Shown here one piece after another: positions 23,241 through 35,279 of a stretch of 64,000 bases of DNA (position 1 is the stretch's first letter; the number at the start of each line of letters is the position of its first letter). The stretch is from assembly GCF_040712315.1 (NCBI RefSeq), contig NC_134024.1, positions 4,177,158 through 4,241,157 on the forward strand, written 5' to 3'. The position numbers were made by a program, and so were the translations under genes. Below the pieces are notes generated by a model. The model saw only the letters and a program-made list of their open reading frames with translations, was not told the DNA's origin and made no database searches. The stretch is from Castanea sativa. Its lineage: Eukaryota; Streptophyta; Magnoliopsida; Fagales; Fagaceae.

Positions 23241-26200
23241 ATGGATTCAAAAAGCCCATCTTTCTCTTCTTCCAACCATAAGTGGAAATATGATGTCTTT
23301 CTAAGTTTTAGAGGTGAGGATACATGCAAGAATTTTACAGACCATCTATACACTACCTTAAAACAGAAGGGTGTCAACACCTTCATGGATGATAAAAATC
23401 TCGAGAGAGGAGAACCTATTTCCCATGAGCTTTTAAAAGCAATAGAAGAATCATTGTTTGCTATTGTCATTCTCTCAAAACACTATGCAACCTCAACACG
23501 GTGTTTGGATGAACTTGTGAATATCATCGAATGCAAAAAAGAGATGGGGCAAATAGTTTGGCCCATTTTTTACGACGTGGATCCATCTGAGGTGCGAAAA
23601 CAGACGGGAACATATGCACAAGCATTTGACGAACATGAAAAACATTTCAAAGATAATATAGATAAAGTTCACACGTGGAGAGCTGCTTTGACAGAAGTGG
23701 CCAATCTCTTTAAATTTCATTTACAAGATAGGTAATTTGTGCTAATGTCATTATTTCTCTTTATAAATTTTATTAAATAATCGTCTTCATTAACATTTGA
23801 GATTTATTTTGTATCTAGTTGTTAGGATGTCATTCTAATGCATTTGACATGACAATAATTATCTCTGTTTTTGGTTAGGTACTAGTCCCTTTGAAATGTA
23901 TAATTACTTGGTACAGATTATAAATTATTAAAAATTTACAATATAACACTATAAGGGTACTTCTTTTAGACGTAAGATTTAGACGTGTATAACCCTAATT
24001 CTTTAGTTATAGCTTGTTATTGTCTTCTTTTAGATGTGAGATTACCATTTTTACATGGGAAATTGTATCTCCTTACTTTTCTACTTTTCAATGTGGAATT
24101 CATTTGAATTTAAAATGATTTACAACAATTTTCCACTTTTGACTCAAAAAATAAACAAATTAATTTTCATTCTTTACTACGATGGGAAATGATATGTCCA
24201 CAACATTTTCATTATATTTTTACATCAAATTTTCACTGGTAGGTTGTTAATGGTTGTTATTGGTAGACAAAAAAGTAATTTAAGTTGTGAGACTCAAATT
24301 AGAGATAATAATAATTTACCACATATAAATTCGTTGTGAAAATGTTATGGACCGAAGCACTTATCTACTACGATAGTTTCACCTTAATGAAGCTTAACAC
24401 AAGTAAGATAACTAACTTTATACAACCAAGGCCACGCTTGTGGAGGCTTGTCACAACCAATTTGATAGTAGTTTGTTGTCATTCGAAAATAGAAAATGTG
24501 CAATATTTATATAAACAATACATTAGAACATTGTCAAAGTCTTTGTAGTTGAATTGGCTCATCCCCATGAACAAAGTACTTGGGGGTCTAGGAGGGAAAG
24601 GGTTTCGAGCTGCGAGGTTAGCTGCATGTTGTAATTATCTCTCAAAATACATTAGAATATTTTCATAAGACAAACAATATATATGTGTGAGTAGTTCACA
24701 GAGAAAATCTTTCCTCCACCGTATTATTCCCCTAATGGGACTCCTCCTCCCCTGTCCGAGCCAAAAAAAAAAAAAAAGTTCTAAAAAGAAGAGAATCCTC
24801 TCCCAAAAATTTGTAGTGGATTTAAAAATTACTCCTTTATCTTTAGCCAAGCCCAATAAATTGTTATAAATTTTTATTTTAGGATTCAACTAACATTTGA
24901 AAAAAAAAAATTGCACTTGTATTTTTCTTTCATAATATTTTAAAGGTTACACTTCTATAATCATAATGGGACATCCATTTCATTAATTTAAAAAAAAAAA
25001 AAACAAATGTTGTACGTGACGTGGATGAACTATCAATTAATTACAAAAATAAAAATAAAAGTTATCCTATTTTTTTTGTTCCTTTAAAAAAAATTGTAAA
25101 ACGATGGAACCTTGTTTAGGAGTTTCATACACATAATTTCAATAATTGAAAATGAAAGTTAGGGACTTCAACTAGAGAAAAGAAAGATTAATTATTGTGC
25201 ACATTCTTAAAATAATCAAAAGCACGTATAGAATTTCTTGAAAATTAATAGGTACTCTTAAGTAGTTAAATTATTATTTTTTAGATTTCTCTTTATAAGT
25301 TATTATGTTGATGAATATATATTGATTTGTGATATTATATTTTAATTAATACTATTCTTTAATAGAAATTACAATGTACGATTAAGTTATGTTTTAAGTG
25401 AATTTTTTTTTTAAGTTTTTATTTATTTATTTATGATAATTAAGATATTAAGAATTTAATTTAATATTTATATTAATTAACATTTTTTGAATCAATATTG
25501 TGTCAAACTATGTCTTATTCTTACCCCCGAAACTAAAATCCTAACTTCAACTCTACTTAATATAATTGTGTATATATGGCTCCAACAGTAACTCATTTCT
25601 TTATTCTCGGTGATTTGGATTTTGGAATTACTGATCTTGTGTTTGAGTTATTGCATGTACTTAGTTTTCTTCTTCTCAATGTGAGATTTGAAATAATTTG
25701 AGGGTAATTTACATTGAAACTTAACACTAAATATATGCTTTCTTTTCGAAGGTGTAGGGTAATATGGATGACTCAATTGTATAGTATGATTGTCGCTCTT
25801 CTTTGCAGGCATGTGTCAAAATTTATCCAAGATCTTGTGGTAGAGATATTGCACAAATTAAGTTTAACACTAAATATATTCTTTCTTTTCGGGTGTGGAG
25901 GGTAATATGGGTGATTCAGTTGCATTGCTTGATTGTCTCTCTTCTTTGCAGGAATGAGACAGAATTTATCCAAGATATTGTGGAAGAGATATTTCCTAAA
26001 TTAAGTTACAAATTCCCAAGATCAGATACTAGTGATTTAGTAGGAATAGATTCTCGAGTAGAGGAATTGATGTCGCTTTTGGCTATACAATTAAATGATG
26101 TTCGCATCATTGGGGTTTGGGGGATGGGAGGAATTGGAAAGACAACTCTTGCTAGATTTGTCTATCATAAGATTTTTAATTATTTTGATGGTGGTAGTTT

Positions 26201-28663
26201 TATCACTAATATTAGAGAAGAATCTGAAAAACACGGTTTACTTTCATTACAACAAAAACTTATTTGTGAAATTTTGATGGAGAAAAATATGAATATTCAA
26301 GATGTTGATAAAGGAGTTCTTTTGATCAAGCATATCACGTGCAATAAAAGGATTCTTCTTGTTCTTGATGATGTAAATCAATTGAACCAATTAGAAAAAT
26401 TAGCTGGGGAGCTTAATTGGTTTGGTCCAGGTAGTAGAGTTATTATCACAACTAGAGATGAGTCTTTGTTGAAAAGACATAACATATTTAAAATATATGA
26501 GGTTAAAGGATTGAATAATGATGATGCTCTTCATCTTTTTTGGTTGAAAGCTTTTATGAGTGATTGTCCTGCCAATGGTTATCTAAAGTTGTCTAAACAG
26601 TTTGTAAATTATGCCAAAGGCCTTCCATTAGCTATTGAGGTTTTGGGTTCTTTTTTGTTCAATAGAAGTAAGAAGGAATGGGAAAGTGCATTAAATAGGC
26701 TCAACGAATTTCCTGATCAAGATGTTATCAAAATACTTCAAATAAGTTTTGATGGACTTCATGAAATAGAAAAGGAAATCTTTCTACATATTGCATGTTT
26801 CTTTAATATGAAAGAAAAATATTATGTGGAAAAAATACTAGATTATCTTGGCCTTGACCCTAGAATTGGTTTAAGGGTTCTCATTGAACGGTCACTTTTA
26901 AAAGAATTTAAAAATAAATACAAGATGCATGAACTACTACAAACGATGGGTAAAAGCATAGTTCGTAAAGATCATCCTCAAGAACCTGGGCGGTGGAGCA
27001 GATTATGGATATACAAGGACATTCACAATGTACTAGTGAAAAATTCGGTAAGAGATCATTTGTAGAACTTAAGCATATGCCTTATAATGTTATTCAACAC
27101 ACAGTTACAATTTGAATAACTCTAGTATCTTGCAATTCACCTATCCATTTTTCTTGATTATCAGGGAACAAGAGCAAATCAAGGCCTAGTCTTAGAGCTT
27201 CCTAAAGTTGAAAAACTACCTAAATATGAAATGAGATATTGGAACCTAGAAGCCTTTTCAAAGATGCCTAACCTTAAATTGCTTATAATTCATGGTGTTC
27301 AACTTCTGCATGGCCCCAAGCATCTTCCTAATAAATTAAGACTTCTTGATTGGAGTGAGTATCCTTCAAAATCTTTGCCATCGGATTTTCGACCAGATGA
27401 GCTTGCTGAACTTCACTTGTTGCATAGCAAAATTGAACGACTTTGGAAAGGGAAAAAGGTAAGATTGTTATTTAAGTACTTTGATACAACTTTGTTTTTA
27501 ATCTTTAATTAATTGTAAGGTTTGTCAAATCTAACTCTTCTACTTTATATTTTGGCATTTAACAGTACTTGGACAAGTTAAAGTTCATCACATTGAACGA
27601 TTCCTTAAATCTCATTGCAACACCTGACTTCACTGGAGTTCCCAATCTTGAGAATTTGATTTTTCATGGTTGTATAAATTTACATGAGGTTCACCCATCT
27701 ATTATGGTTCTTAAAAGGCTTACCCTTCTTGATCTAGAAAACTGTAAAAGCCTTAGAAACCTTCCAGGCAAGTTTGAAATGGAATCTCTTGAAATTCTCA
27801 TTCTTTCGGGCTGTTCAAAAATCAAGAGAATTCCAGAATTTATGGAAAATATGGAATGCTTATCAAAACTTCATTTAGATGGCATTGCTATTACGAAACT
27901 TCCCTCTTCAATTGAACATTTGACTAACCTTGCTTCATTGCATTTAAGAAATTGCAAGAATCTTGTGTGTCTTCCTAGTATCATCTGTAGCTTCAAGTCA
28001 CTTAAAGATATTAATTTGGCTGGATGCTCGAAGCTTGAAGGTCTACCAGAGAAACTGTGGAATGTTGAAAGTCTAGAGAAGCTCAATGTGAGTGGAATTG
28101 CTTTAAGAGAGCCGCCTTCCTCTGTTGTTACGTTAGAGAATCTTAAAGAACTATCTTTTCGGGGATGTAAAGGGCCACCACCTAAACTATGGAATAAGCT
28201 TTTCCCCTTTAATTTAACACCAAGAAGAAGCCAAAATCCTGTCAGCTTGTTCTTGCCTTCCCTTTTGGGTATGTGTTCTTTAACGAGTTTGGACCTGAGG
28301 GACTGTAGTCTCCAAACTATCACTAATGATATTGGAAACTTATCATCTATATCCTATTTAAATCTAAGTGAAAATCACTTTAGTTGCCTTCCTGAAAGTA
28401 TCGTGCAACTATCTAAATTGAAGACAATTTATTTAAGCAATTGCACAGGACTTCGTTCATTGCCACAATTGCCATCAACAATTTATCATATTACAGCAGA
28501 TGGTTGTACCTCATTGGAAACATTTCCAGATGGAGTAAAACCATACGATCTAACCCAAACACATCTTTTCTTCTTGAATTGCTTCAAATTGGCTGATAAT
28601 CAAGGTCAGAGTGACATGTTCTTGAGAATGCTATTAACAGTTCATCAGGTCTCTCTCTCTCTC

Positions 28664-28706
<43 letters not shown>

Positions 28707-29442
28707 TCTAAACATCAGAGTTTGTATGTTTCAGGAAATTTGCAAGCAATCTTTAAGATTTAGTTGCATGGCTACCTTTGATATTTTCATTCCTGGAAGT
28801 GAAATTCCAAAATGGTTTAGCCATCAGAACGTGGGGGATATAGTGACTGCAAAAGTTACTCATCCCTACAAAAATGTGACTATACAAGTGCCTTCTCATT
28901 CGAGTAATATGTGGATTGGAATCGCTGTGTGTGTTGATTTTTCAAGCCCCAATTCTTTACTTTCTGATAAAGGGGAGTTTTTGGTATGTCGCATTCTAAC
29001 CAATAAACATAAAGGTTCAAACTTTTACGTAGGCTATTGCCCTAGATTGGTTCAGATTAAATCATGTCACCTTTGGATGGCCTATTTCCCCTCTCAATCG
29101 TTTAAAAATAATGATATCGGATTGAGTCAAATTGATGAGAATGGATTCATACAGATGGAGCTTAGATTTCGATGGGATTTAAACCAAAGCTTGAAGGTTA
29201 ATAAATGTGGGTTTCGTATGGTATACGAACAAGACTTAGAAGATATAAGAGAAATGAAATCAGCTCAATCCAGCAACAGCATCTGCATCACTCCTTATGA
29301 GGGTTTGGATGTTCACAATGATTTTCACAATTCAACAGAAGGTATCAAAATGAAGCGAAGCCGTGATGAATATGAAGGGGCTGGACCTAGTGGAGAAGGC
29401 AGCTCTAACTATGTCCCACCCTCAAAGAGGATTGAAAGATAG
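23241..29442 (+). CDS. TNL gene C: complete TIR-NBS-LRR-C-JID resistance protein
   Basis: Exons 23241-23731, 25952-27047, 27165-27458, 27566-28648, 28735-29442; 1223 residues, the longest complete copy. TIR is about 15-164 with [18 protein letters not shown] (Cys where B and D have Arg). The STWCLDEL motif reads STRCLDEL: the conserved Trp is Arg87, while the putative catalytic Glu91 is kept. NB-ARC is 165-529: P-loop GMGGIGKTT at 221-229, [28 protein letters not shown], and the MHD position as MHELLQTMG. LRRs are 530-988. The C-JID begins after [10 protein letters not shown] with [15 protein letters not shown]. The basic tail [11 protein letters not shown]...SKRIER is NLS-like. The TIR substitutions could reduce TIR activity; otherwise all joins are in frame. 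Confidence 0.9.
24196..24352. mobile_element. MITE in intron 1 of gene C
   Basis: Terminal inverted repeats GTCCACAACATTTTCA and TGAAAATGTTATGGAC (15 of 16 match), 157 bp, no coding capacity. The same insertion is present in intron 1 of gene E (57082-57236), so it predates the C/E split. Confidence 0.7.
25723..26008 (+). repeat. Tandem duplication of the exon-2 acceptor in gene C
   Basis: A unit of 143 bp is repeated (copies start AACACTAA at 25723 and 25866). Each copy holds a TCTTCTTTGCAG acceptor plus the first ~56 bases of exon 2. The upstream acceptor (exon would start at 25809) gives [18 protein letters not shown] and then a stop after GCGG at 25905. The downstream one (25952) gives the full protein. 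Confidence 0.8.
28649..28734 (+). repeat. Intron 4 of gene C with CT/AT/GT microsatellite
   Basis: An 86-nt intron: GT then CT units to about 28662, AT units to about 28675, GT units to about 28703, acceptor TTTCAG at 28734. Retention ends in a stop at 28711. Confidence 0.85.
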
Positions 29443-29726
29443 AGAATATATGGGCTCATGCTAACTTTGATTGCAACAATTCTAATGAAGGTGGCCTGGT
29501 AAATCATCTTTACAAAGACTCTGTAGCTTCCTTTTGTTTTTGTTTTTGTTTTTGCTTTTGTTTTTCTTGTTGTTAAAATGTCATTGCCATTACTAGTTTG
29601 TTAAACCTGTTAGAGTGTCAGAAGCCACCTTTTACAAATTTTCCTTGAAAGAATAAATCCCAAATTTTAGTTAAGTAGTTTTGAACTTTTTTGATAATAT
29701 ACTAGGAAATTTAATGCAAATCAACC

Positions 29727-29757
<31 letters not shown>

Positions 29758-30576
29758 TTGCTTGTTTTGTTTTAAAATTTAAAATTTTAGTTTTAGTTTT
29801 TGTTGTTTACAACAAATTTTTATTAACTTTCTGTTAGTTTTGGTGGAAAGTTAATGCAAATTAACTTTTTATTAGCCTCAGCTGCTTTATATTTGCACTC
29901 ACCAGCTGTTTCTCATTCTTCCCTCTCATGGTCAGTGGCTCCTAAAGTAGTTGCAAGCAGTGGCAAACAACCATCTGTGAAAGGTGAGTGCTTTTTCTTT
30001 TCTTTTTTGGTCTCATACCTGAATGCATCATAAATGTAGGCCGTCAAGCTGAACCAAGACCTATTTTCTTCTGTGTTTGGTTTTGCTATGAAACTTGATG
30101 TGCTTCTTCTGCTTTTTATTTATTTGGACTTTTCTCCATGATTTCTGATCTTCTTATCCCTTCTTATTTTGTTGGATTTCAATTATTATTATTTTTTATT
30201 TTCTAATTGCTTAAGTACTCAGCTTAATTTTGGTTTGTTTTGAATCTTGGACTAATGGGGTTAGATAATTGCAAAGACATTGGTTCTATTGCATAAAAAA
30301 AAAAAGTCCTGATTTTAACTTTGGTGCTGCTGCAATTTGAATCAGAAGCAGTAACCGCCACCTGTTGCATTTTATGTATATTTACTATAAGAAATCACTA
30401 AGCAAATAAATACATAAATAAATAAATTAGAAGCTCTAATTCAGATTATGGAAGGTTCATGCATTTCAAAGGTATGCTAGAGGTTTTCACATTATTTGCT
30501 TTGTATGTTATAGTAGCTTCTAATTGCCATAAAATCTGATGCAATGAGATGGTACTTGCAGCTTTTACTGGACAAC
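29443..30576 (+). other. 3' noncoding region of gene C
   Basis: A decayed hydrophobic-tail copy directly after the stop is followed by GGTAAATCATC (donor-like), an AT tract at about 29729-29753, and blocks shared with the 3' region of gene B (TTTCTCATTCTTCCCTCT, GTGAAAGGTGAGTG). No gene seen. Confidence 0.5.
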
Positions 30577-30696
30577 TCAAAGAGGATTGGAAGACATATA
30601 ATGGATGTATGGCTCAGGGTAACTCTGATTATATTAACTCTTATTATGGTGACTCTGATTGCAAGGATTCTAAGGAAGGTGGCCTGGGACTGGTAA
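30577..30696 (+). pseudogene. Orphan hydrophobic-tail exon piece of a lost TNL
   Basis: Reads in one frame SKRIGRHIMDVWLRV, then a hydrophobic run TLIILTLIMVTLIARI, then RKVAWDW and a stop at 30694-30696. This is the same tail that ends gene A at 2926. It sits over 1.1 kb after the stop of gene C and is joined on its 5' side to 3'UTR-type sequence (TTACTGGACAA). It is followed by its own GGTAAGTCGTCATTAC and a second 3' module. Most likely the 3' end of a deleted neighbouring gene. Confidence 0.7.
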
Positions 30697-32094
30697 GTCG
30701 TCATTACATTGATTCTGTAGCTTCCTATTGGGCACATATATACTACTCTTTTTTTTTCAATTTAAACTTTTGAATTTACTTTTAAGTGCAGCACTTGATG
30801 CATAGACTCTGTAGATTCCTATTGGGCCTGTGGTACCCTTGATTTTTTTTTTCCTTTCCACAGAAAGTTGGCCATGATAACAAGGAATCCTCCTTGTCCA
30901 CAAGATTGTTTACAGGAAATCCATAATATGTGAGTTTTTATTTTTGTCAAAATGTCATTGCCATTACTAGTTTCTTAAACGTGCGAGTGTCAAAAGCTTA
31001 CTATGTCATTTTCATTTTACCACCTTGCTCAAGTTTTTCCATAAAAGATTAAATTCCAAATTTTAGTTAAGTAGCTTTGATAAACTTATATTGGGAACAA
31101 GGTACAAGGAAATTTAATGCAAATCAGCTGTATATACATCATTTGCTTATTGTTTTTAATTTTTTTTAATAGTCATTTTGCGCTAAATTCTTATTAATGC
31201 TCCATTTGTTTTTGGAACGTTTATTCAAGATTTCAAATCAACAATTGTCTTTGTTTTGTTAAGTACATCAGCCTCAGTCCCTTCATACTTGAACTCCCTG
31301 AAGTTCTCTTTTGTTTTTTGTAAGATCTCGTTTTGTTGAATGATATTTCTGTGTTTGATGTAATGCGATGAAGACATATATGTTAGAATACAATAGACTA
31401 TATAAAAATAGAGTAGATCATGCATTTGTAAAATACCATGATTTTGCCATACAACTAGCTGCTGTGATTTTAAGATTTCATACATAATGGTCCTAGTGTA
31501 TTTCTATTTATATCCTTCGTTGTACTCTTTCAAACATTCAATTTAACACAATAAAGATATAGTTAGTGAAGGGTTTGCTAATATAAGTGTAGGCTGTCAA
31601 TTCCGGTTAGTTTGGAATCTTGGACTAATGGGGTTAGATAATTGCAATGACACTGATTGTATTGCCTTGAAAGAAAAAAAAAACTTCTACTTTTAAATTT
31701 GGTGCTGCTGCAATTTGAATAACATGAGTAACTGCTCTGCTGCATTTTATGTCTATTTATTATAAGAAATCATTAACCAGATAAATACAAAGTTAAGTAA
31801 AATAGAAGCTCTTATTCAGATTATGGCAAGTTCATGCATTTTGAAGGCATGCTAGAGGCTTTCACATTATCTTCTTTGTATGTAATAGCAGCTTCTAATT
31901 GCCACAAAATCTGATGCAATTAGATGGTACTTACAGCTTTGACCAGACAGCTTTCACATAGCTGGAGGCGCTTTCTTTGCTATGCATCCCCAGATTGCTT
32001 GTTTAACATGTAGAGTAAGCTTAATCTGGTTGAGATTGAAAGTGAATATAGGCTAATTTGAATTACTGAGAGAATAGCAAAATATTCTTGTGCA
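30697..32094 (+). other. Second 3' noncoding module after gene C
   Basis: Matches the region after gene A block by block (TGTAGCTTCCTATTGGGC, CACAGAAAGTTGGCCATGATA, TCCCCAGATTGCTTGTTTAACAT). No gene seen. It belongs with the orphan tail at 30577. Confidence 0.5.
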
Positions 32095-32925
32095 GGTGCA
32101 TGGAAGTGGAACCGTATAAGGAAGAAATGCCCCAAGGTTAAATGGTGAAGACCATCATTTGGTTTCCTAGGATGCACGGACACGAACACGGGTACAGGTA
32201 TAACAAAGCGACACAAGTAATTTTTGAAAAATTATAACATGAAATGGCAAGTACGACACTGGTATGACATGGATACAACACCCTAAATGAAGTGTCCGTG
32301 CATCCTAGCTGGTTTGCCAAAGTAATTCCAGGCATTTATAGGATGGCTAAGGGTTCACAACAGATTGTCTACAAAAGATCGAATGTATTAATGATATGCT
32401 AATCTTGATGCTCGGTGTGTTGTTTGTAAAAGAAGAATTAAAAGTATGTACCACTTATTTTGTGATTGTTCTTTCTTGATGTGGATATGATGAACCAAAA
32501 TGAGCTGCTGTCTAAAACCCAAAGTTCTGTTGGCTGATTATGTTCTACGAGGAGAAATCACTTGTGTCTAGACTGGCATACTGTCTATCATATTTGGCTC
32601 TAGAGGAATGCTAGTATTCATCAAGGAAGCTATTTTCTGAAGAGGCTATGGTCAAAATGATCTGGTGGGGAGTGAAGAACAGAGTTGAATGTAACAGTTA
32701 CTACAATTCTGTTCAAAACAGGAGCTTTCTTTGGGGGTATTTCGTGTTCTGTACTGTTAATGGTCCTTGTCTCCTTGAACTAACAGATTTGGAAATTTCA
32801 TTTTGTAATATTTATGGTGTGGTCTAGGATGTTTGTGTATTGGTGTTGCTTTGTTTGGTTATATTTTGAACTGATTGTACTTGTTTTTATAAATGAATTG
32901 CTCATTCATTCAAGAAAGAAGACTG
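32095..32925 (+). pseudogene. LINE zf-RVT relic, 3' of the orphan tail after gene C
   Basis: Starts GTGCATGGAAGTGG; IRKKCPKVKW, then zinc-binding remnants near 32410-32490 and the segment around GGAATGCTAGTATTCATCAAGG at 32606. It ends TAAATGAATTGCTCATTCATTC at about 32910. Interrupted by the small TIR element at 32167-32308. Confidence 0.55.
32167..32308. mobile_element. MULE-type MITE inside the LINE relic
   Basis: Perfect 17-bp terminal inverted repeats CTAGGATGCACGGACAC and GTGTCCGTGCATCCTAG; 142 bp. Flanks TTGGTTTC and CTGGTTTGC are an imperfect 8-9 bp target duplication, as Mutator elements leave. Genes E and A have the uninterrupted text (TGGTTTCCCAAAG, TGGTGTCCCAAAG). Confidence 0.75.
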
Positions 32926-33250
32926 CTTTTCTTTCATGGTTGTAGCTGCAGTCTTTGTTATTTCTGAAATGGTCATTGGTTTCAAACTTGGTGTACCCAA
33001 AAGGAGAAAGCATGATACTGTGAAGAAGGATAAGATGGATCGGATTCTCAAAGATAAATGCTGTCTTGCAATTTCTCTTTGGTTGCAAGACCAGCAAATA
33101 TGATGGCATCCTCAAGAATGCACAAAACCAGCTACAAAAATTGGATATATGCATTCAAGATCTTGAAGGAGGACAAGAATAGCTGTTTAGGCGTTTGATA
33201 GAAACAAGAGTCTCCATTCTCTAACATCCTCAACCACTACTCCTCCAATT
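32926..33250 (+). pseudogene. Unrecognised gene fragment
   Basis: One frame reads DGILKNAQNQLQKLDICIQD and then EGGQE, a stop, and LFRRLIETRVSIL. Upstream, in another frame, is SFMVVAAVFVISEMVIGFKL, hydrophobic. The look is of a decayed plant gene with a membrane segment and a helical C-terminus. A UPF0496/DUF677-type protein is possible, but I cannot confirm it. Stops and shifts mean it is not functional. Confidence 0.3.
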
Positions 33251-34439
33251 AATGCAGGCTCTACTTCCTAAATTGTGTTGTAATTCTCTATTTTAAAATA
33301 ATATATTTCTGGCTTTTGATTAAGAAAAACAATAGTCTCATGGCATTTTTTTTTCCTTTGTGTATATTGATTACCTCGGAGACATGGAACATGTACTGTG
33401 ATGTTTACATGCTTGTTAGACATTGAGCATGCTTGGTCATGTGGGTTCAAGCCTCAATCCAGGCTTAAATATAATAAAAACACTAGTGCCTAGGCATGCC
33501 GCATGCATGCTTGATGATGAGTATTTTACATTCTTAAGGCCTTTGCTCATGATGAAGCATCAGAATTTGAGCTTAGTGCAGCTCTTGAACCTTGATACAT
33601 AGATTCTATAGCTTCCTTTTGTGTGATTTGTTGGGCTTACACAGTTGGTTCAAAGAAACAACCTTAGTAACGCCGTTTGAAAGTGCTGCTAGGGAAGTCT
33701 AGTTGTTGGATGGGCTTACCTTTGGGGCCTGTTGTAGTGTCCTTTATTTGTTATTAGGAATGGGCCTTTACTGGCTCGCTTTCTTGTGATGGTGTAAGTA
33801 AGGACTGTTTAGGTTTTTTTTTTTTGTTTTAAAGAGGAACTATTTAGTTTTTGTTTGGTTGTCTGTTTTTTTTTTTTTTTCTTTTTTCTCTCTCTCTAAA
33901 TTATACTCTAACATTTATATTTAGGCTTCAAAAAGATGGAAACAAAACAAACGTTTTGAGTGTCTGTTTGGAAATAGTTTATTTAGCTAAAGCTAAAAAA
34001 ATTTTGATAAAAATATAGAAAATAGGTTAAAAAATAAGTTGAATAGTACAGTTGGACTTGTGAATAGTATTAAAAAGTACAATAAAATCCATAAAAATTA
34101 GCAAAAATAAACTAAAAATGTAAATAAACTGAATTTTTCAGCTCATTCCAAATGGTTGCTAAGAAGAATTTCCAACATGGTTGGAGAGAACTTAACAAAA
34201 GATACTAGACAAATAGCCAACCATCAAAGTCAAGCTTAATTTTGAGTTAAAATCCCAATTTAACGACAAAAAAGAAATTACTCAATTTATTTATTTTATA
34301 TAGGAGAAAATTTATAAATTATTTTTAAAAATAAAAGCACACATTTTTTTTTAATTAGATAAGTAAATAGTATAAAAAATAAAATCTATAACAAATTACC
34401 GCATCCCACCTTCATTTTGCTCACATTTGCATTTTATTT
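33251..34439. other. Intergenic spacer C-D
   Basis: No gene seen. Blocks at 33350-33620 match 52085-52380 (GGAGACATGGAACATGT, AAGGCCTTTGCTCATGATGAAGC), marking another duplicated upstream unit. A small MITE lies at 33961-34160. Confidence 0.5.
33961..34160. mobile_element. MITE-like element
   Basis: Begins TGTCTGTTTGGAAATAG and ends ATTCCAAATGGTTGCT, about 200 bp of noncoding AT-rich sequence. The ends are imperfectly inverted. It resembles short hAT-type MITEs. Confidence 0.4.
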
Positions 34440-35279
34440 AGCTTTGCGCCTTTGCCTTTAGCACTAGCAGCAGGAACCAACGTCTTGGATTTAGGATCTC
34501 TCCATTTCTCTTTCAACTCCAAGACGTTTGTAGTTTGCAGATTCTGATTCAAGTTTTCAATGTAAGTTCTCAATCTCTCTCTTAGTTTCTCTCTCAATAA
34601 TCAATATACTCTGTCAATTTTTTTCCATACCCATCTTCTTTTAGGAGCTTCTCTTTCGGTATAAATTATGAAAATCCATCTTTCTTTATTCTTGCTTGTA
34701 TAGACTCATACCCAGAAGAAATTATCGGCTGTGTATCAATTTTGCTGTCGTAGTTCCTCATATTTAATAATATTTGGCACCTGTGGGAAAGTCTCTGAGT
34801 TGATTGTTTAATAATATTTGGCACCTATCAAATTTATGCAAAATGTTTGTTAAAGATTCTGATTAGTGGGTTTTAGAGTCATAAGCTCAACGTAGTTGGG
34901 GGTCTCTCGTGTTCATAGATATCAATTTATGCCACATGCCTTTCCATTGTTTCCATGGCCTTTATTGTGATCTTGATGAACATAGGGATTCATTTTGAAT
35001 CATTGATTGACTTGAAATAAAAATTGAACTGTGATTAATGGAATTGAGTTCACAACTTAGGTAAATTATTTTTGAATTTCAATTGTTTGATAAATTGTCC
35101 CAATGAATTAACTTTGTGATTCCTATCCCTAGTTTCACTCATTTGTTTCCAAATCGTTTCATTTTATCCCTTATTTATTAATTTTTACTTTTAAAAAGTT
35201 AATTGAATGAAATTTTGACTAGTATCTCTAATTCTATATTGTGATTCGAGGTTTACTTGAAAGCTTAGATTTGATTTTC
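34440..35279 (+). promoter_or_regulatory. 5' noncoding region of gene D
   Basis: Differs from the other TNL leaders. A leader around 34490-34560 ends GTTTTCAAT|GTAAGTTCTC, a good donor, and a likely 5'UTR intron of about 0.7 kb reaches the conserved GTGATTCGAGGTTTACTTG just before the ATG at 35280. There is no CT tract at the usual place. Confidence 0.4.

Noticed and set aside
25714..25905. Independent small gene overlapping the exon-2 acceptor of gene C
   Set aside because: It is the duplicated acceptor segment; its start codon lies in intron sequence. It is reported instead as an alternative splice possibility.
27871..28323. Minus-strand 150-codon open frame within the LRR exon of gene C
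   Set aside because: It is antisense to well-conserved LRR coding sequence, has no recognisable domain and is not kept in the paralogues.
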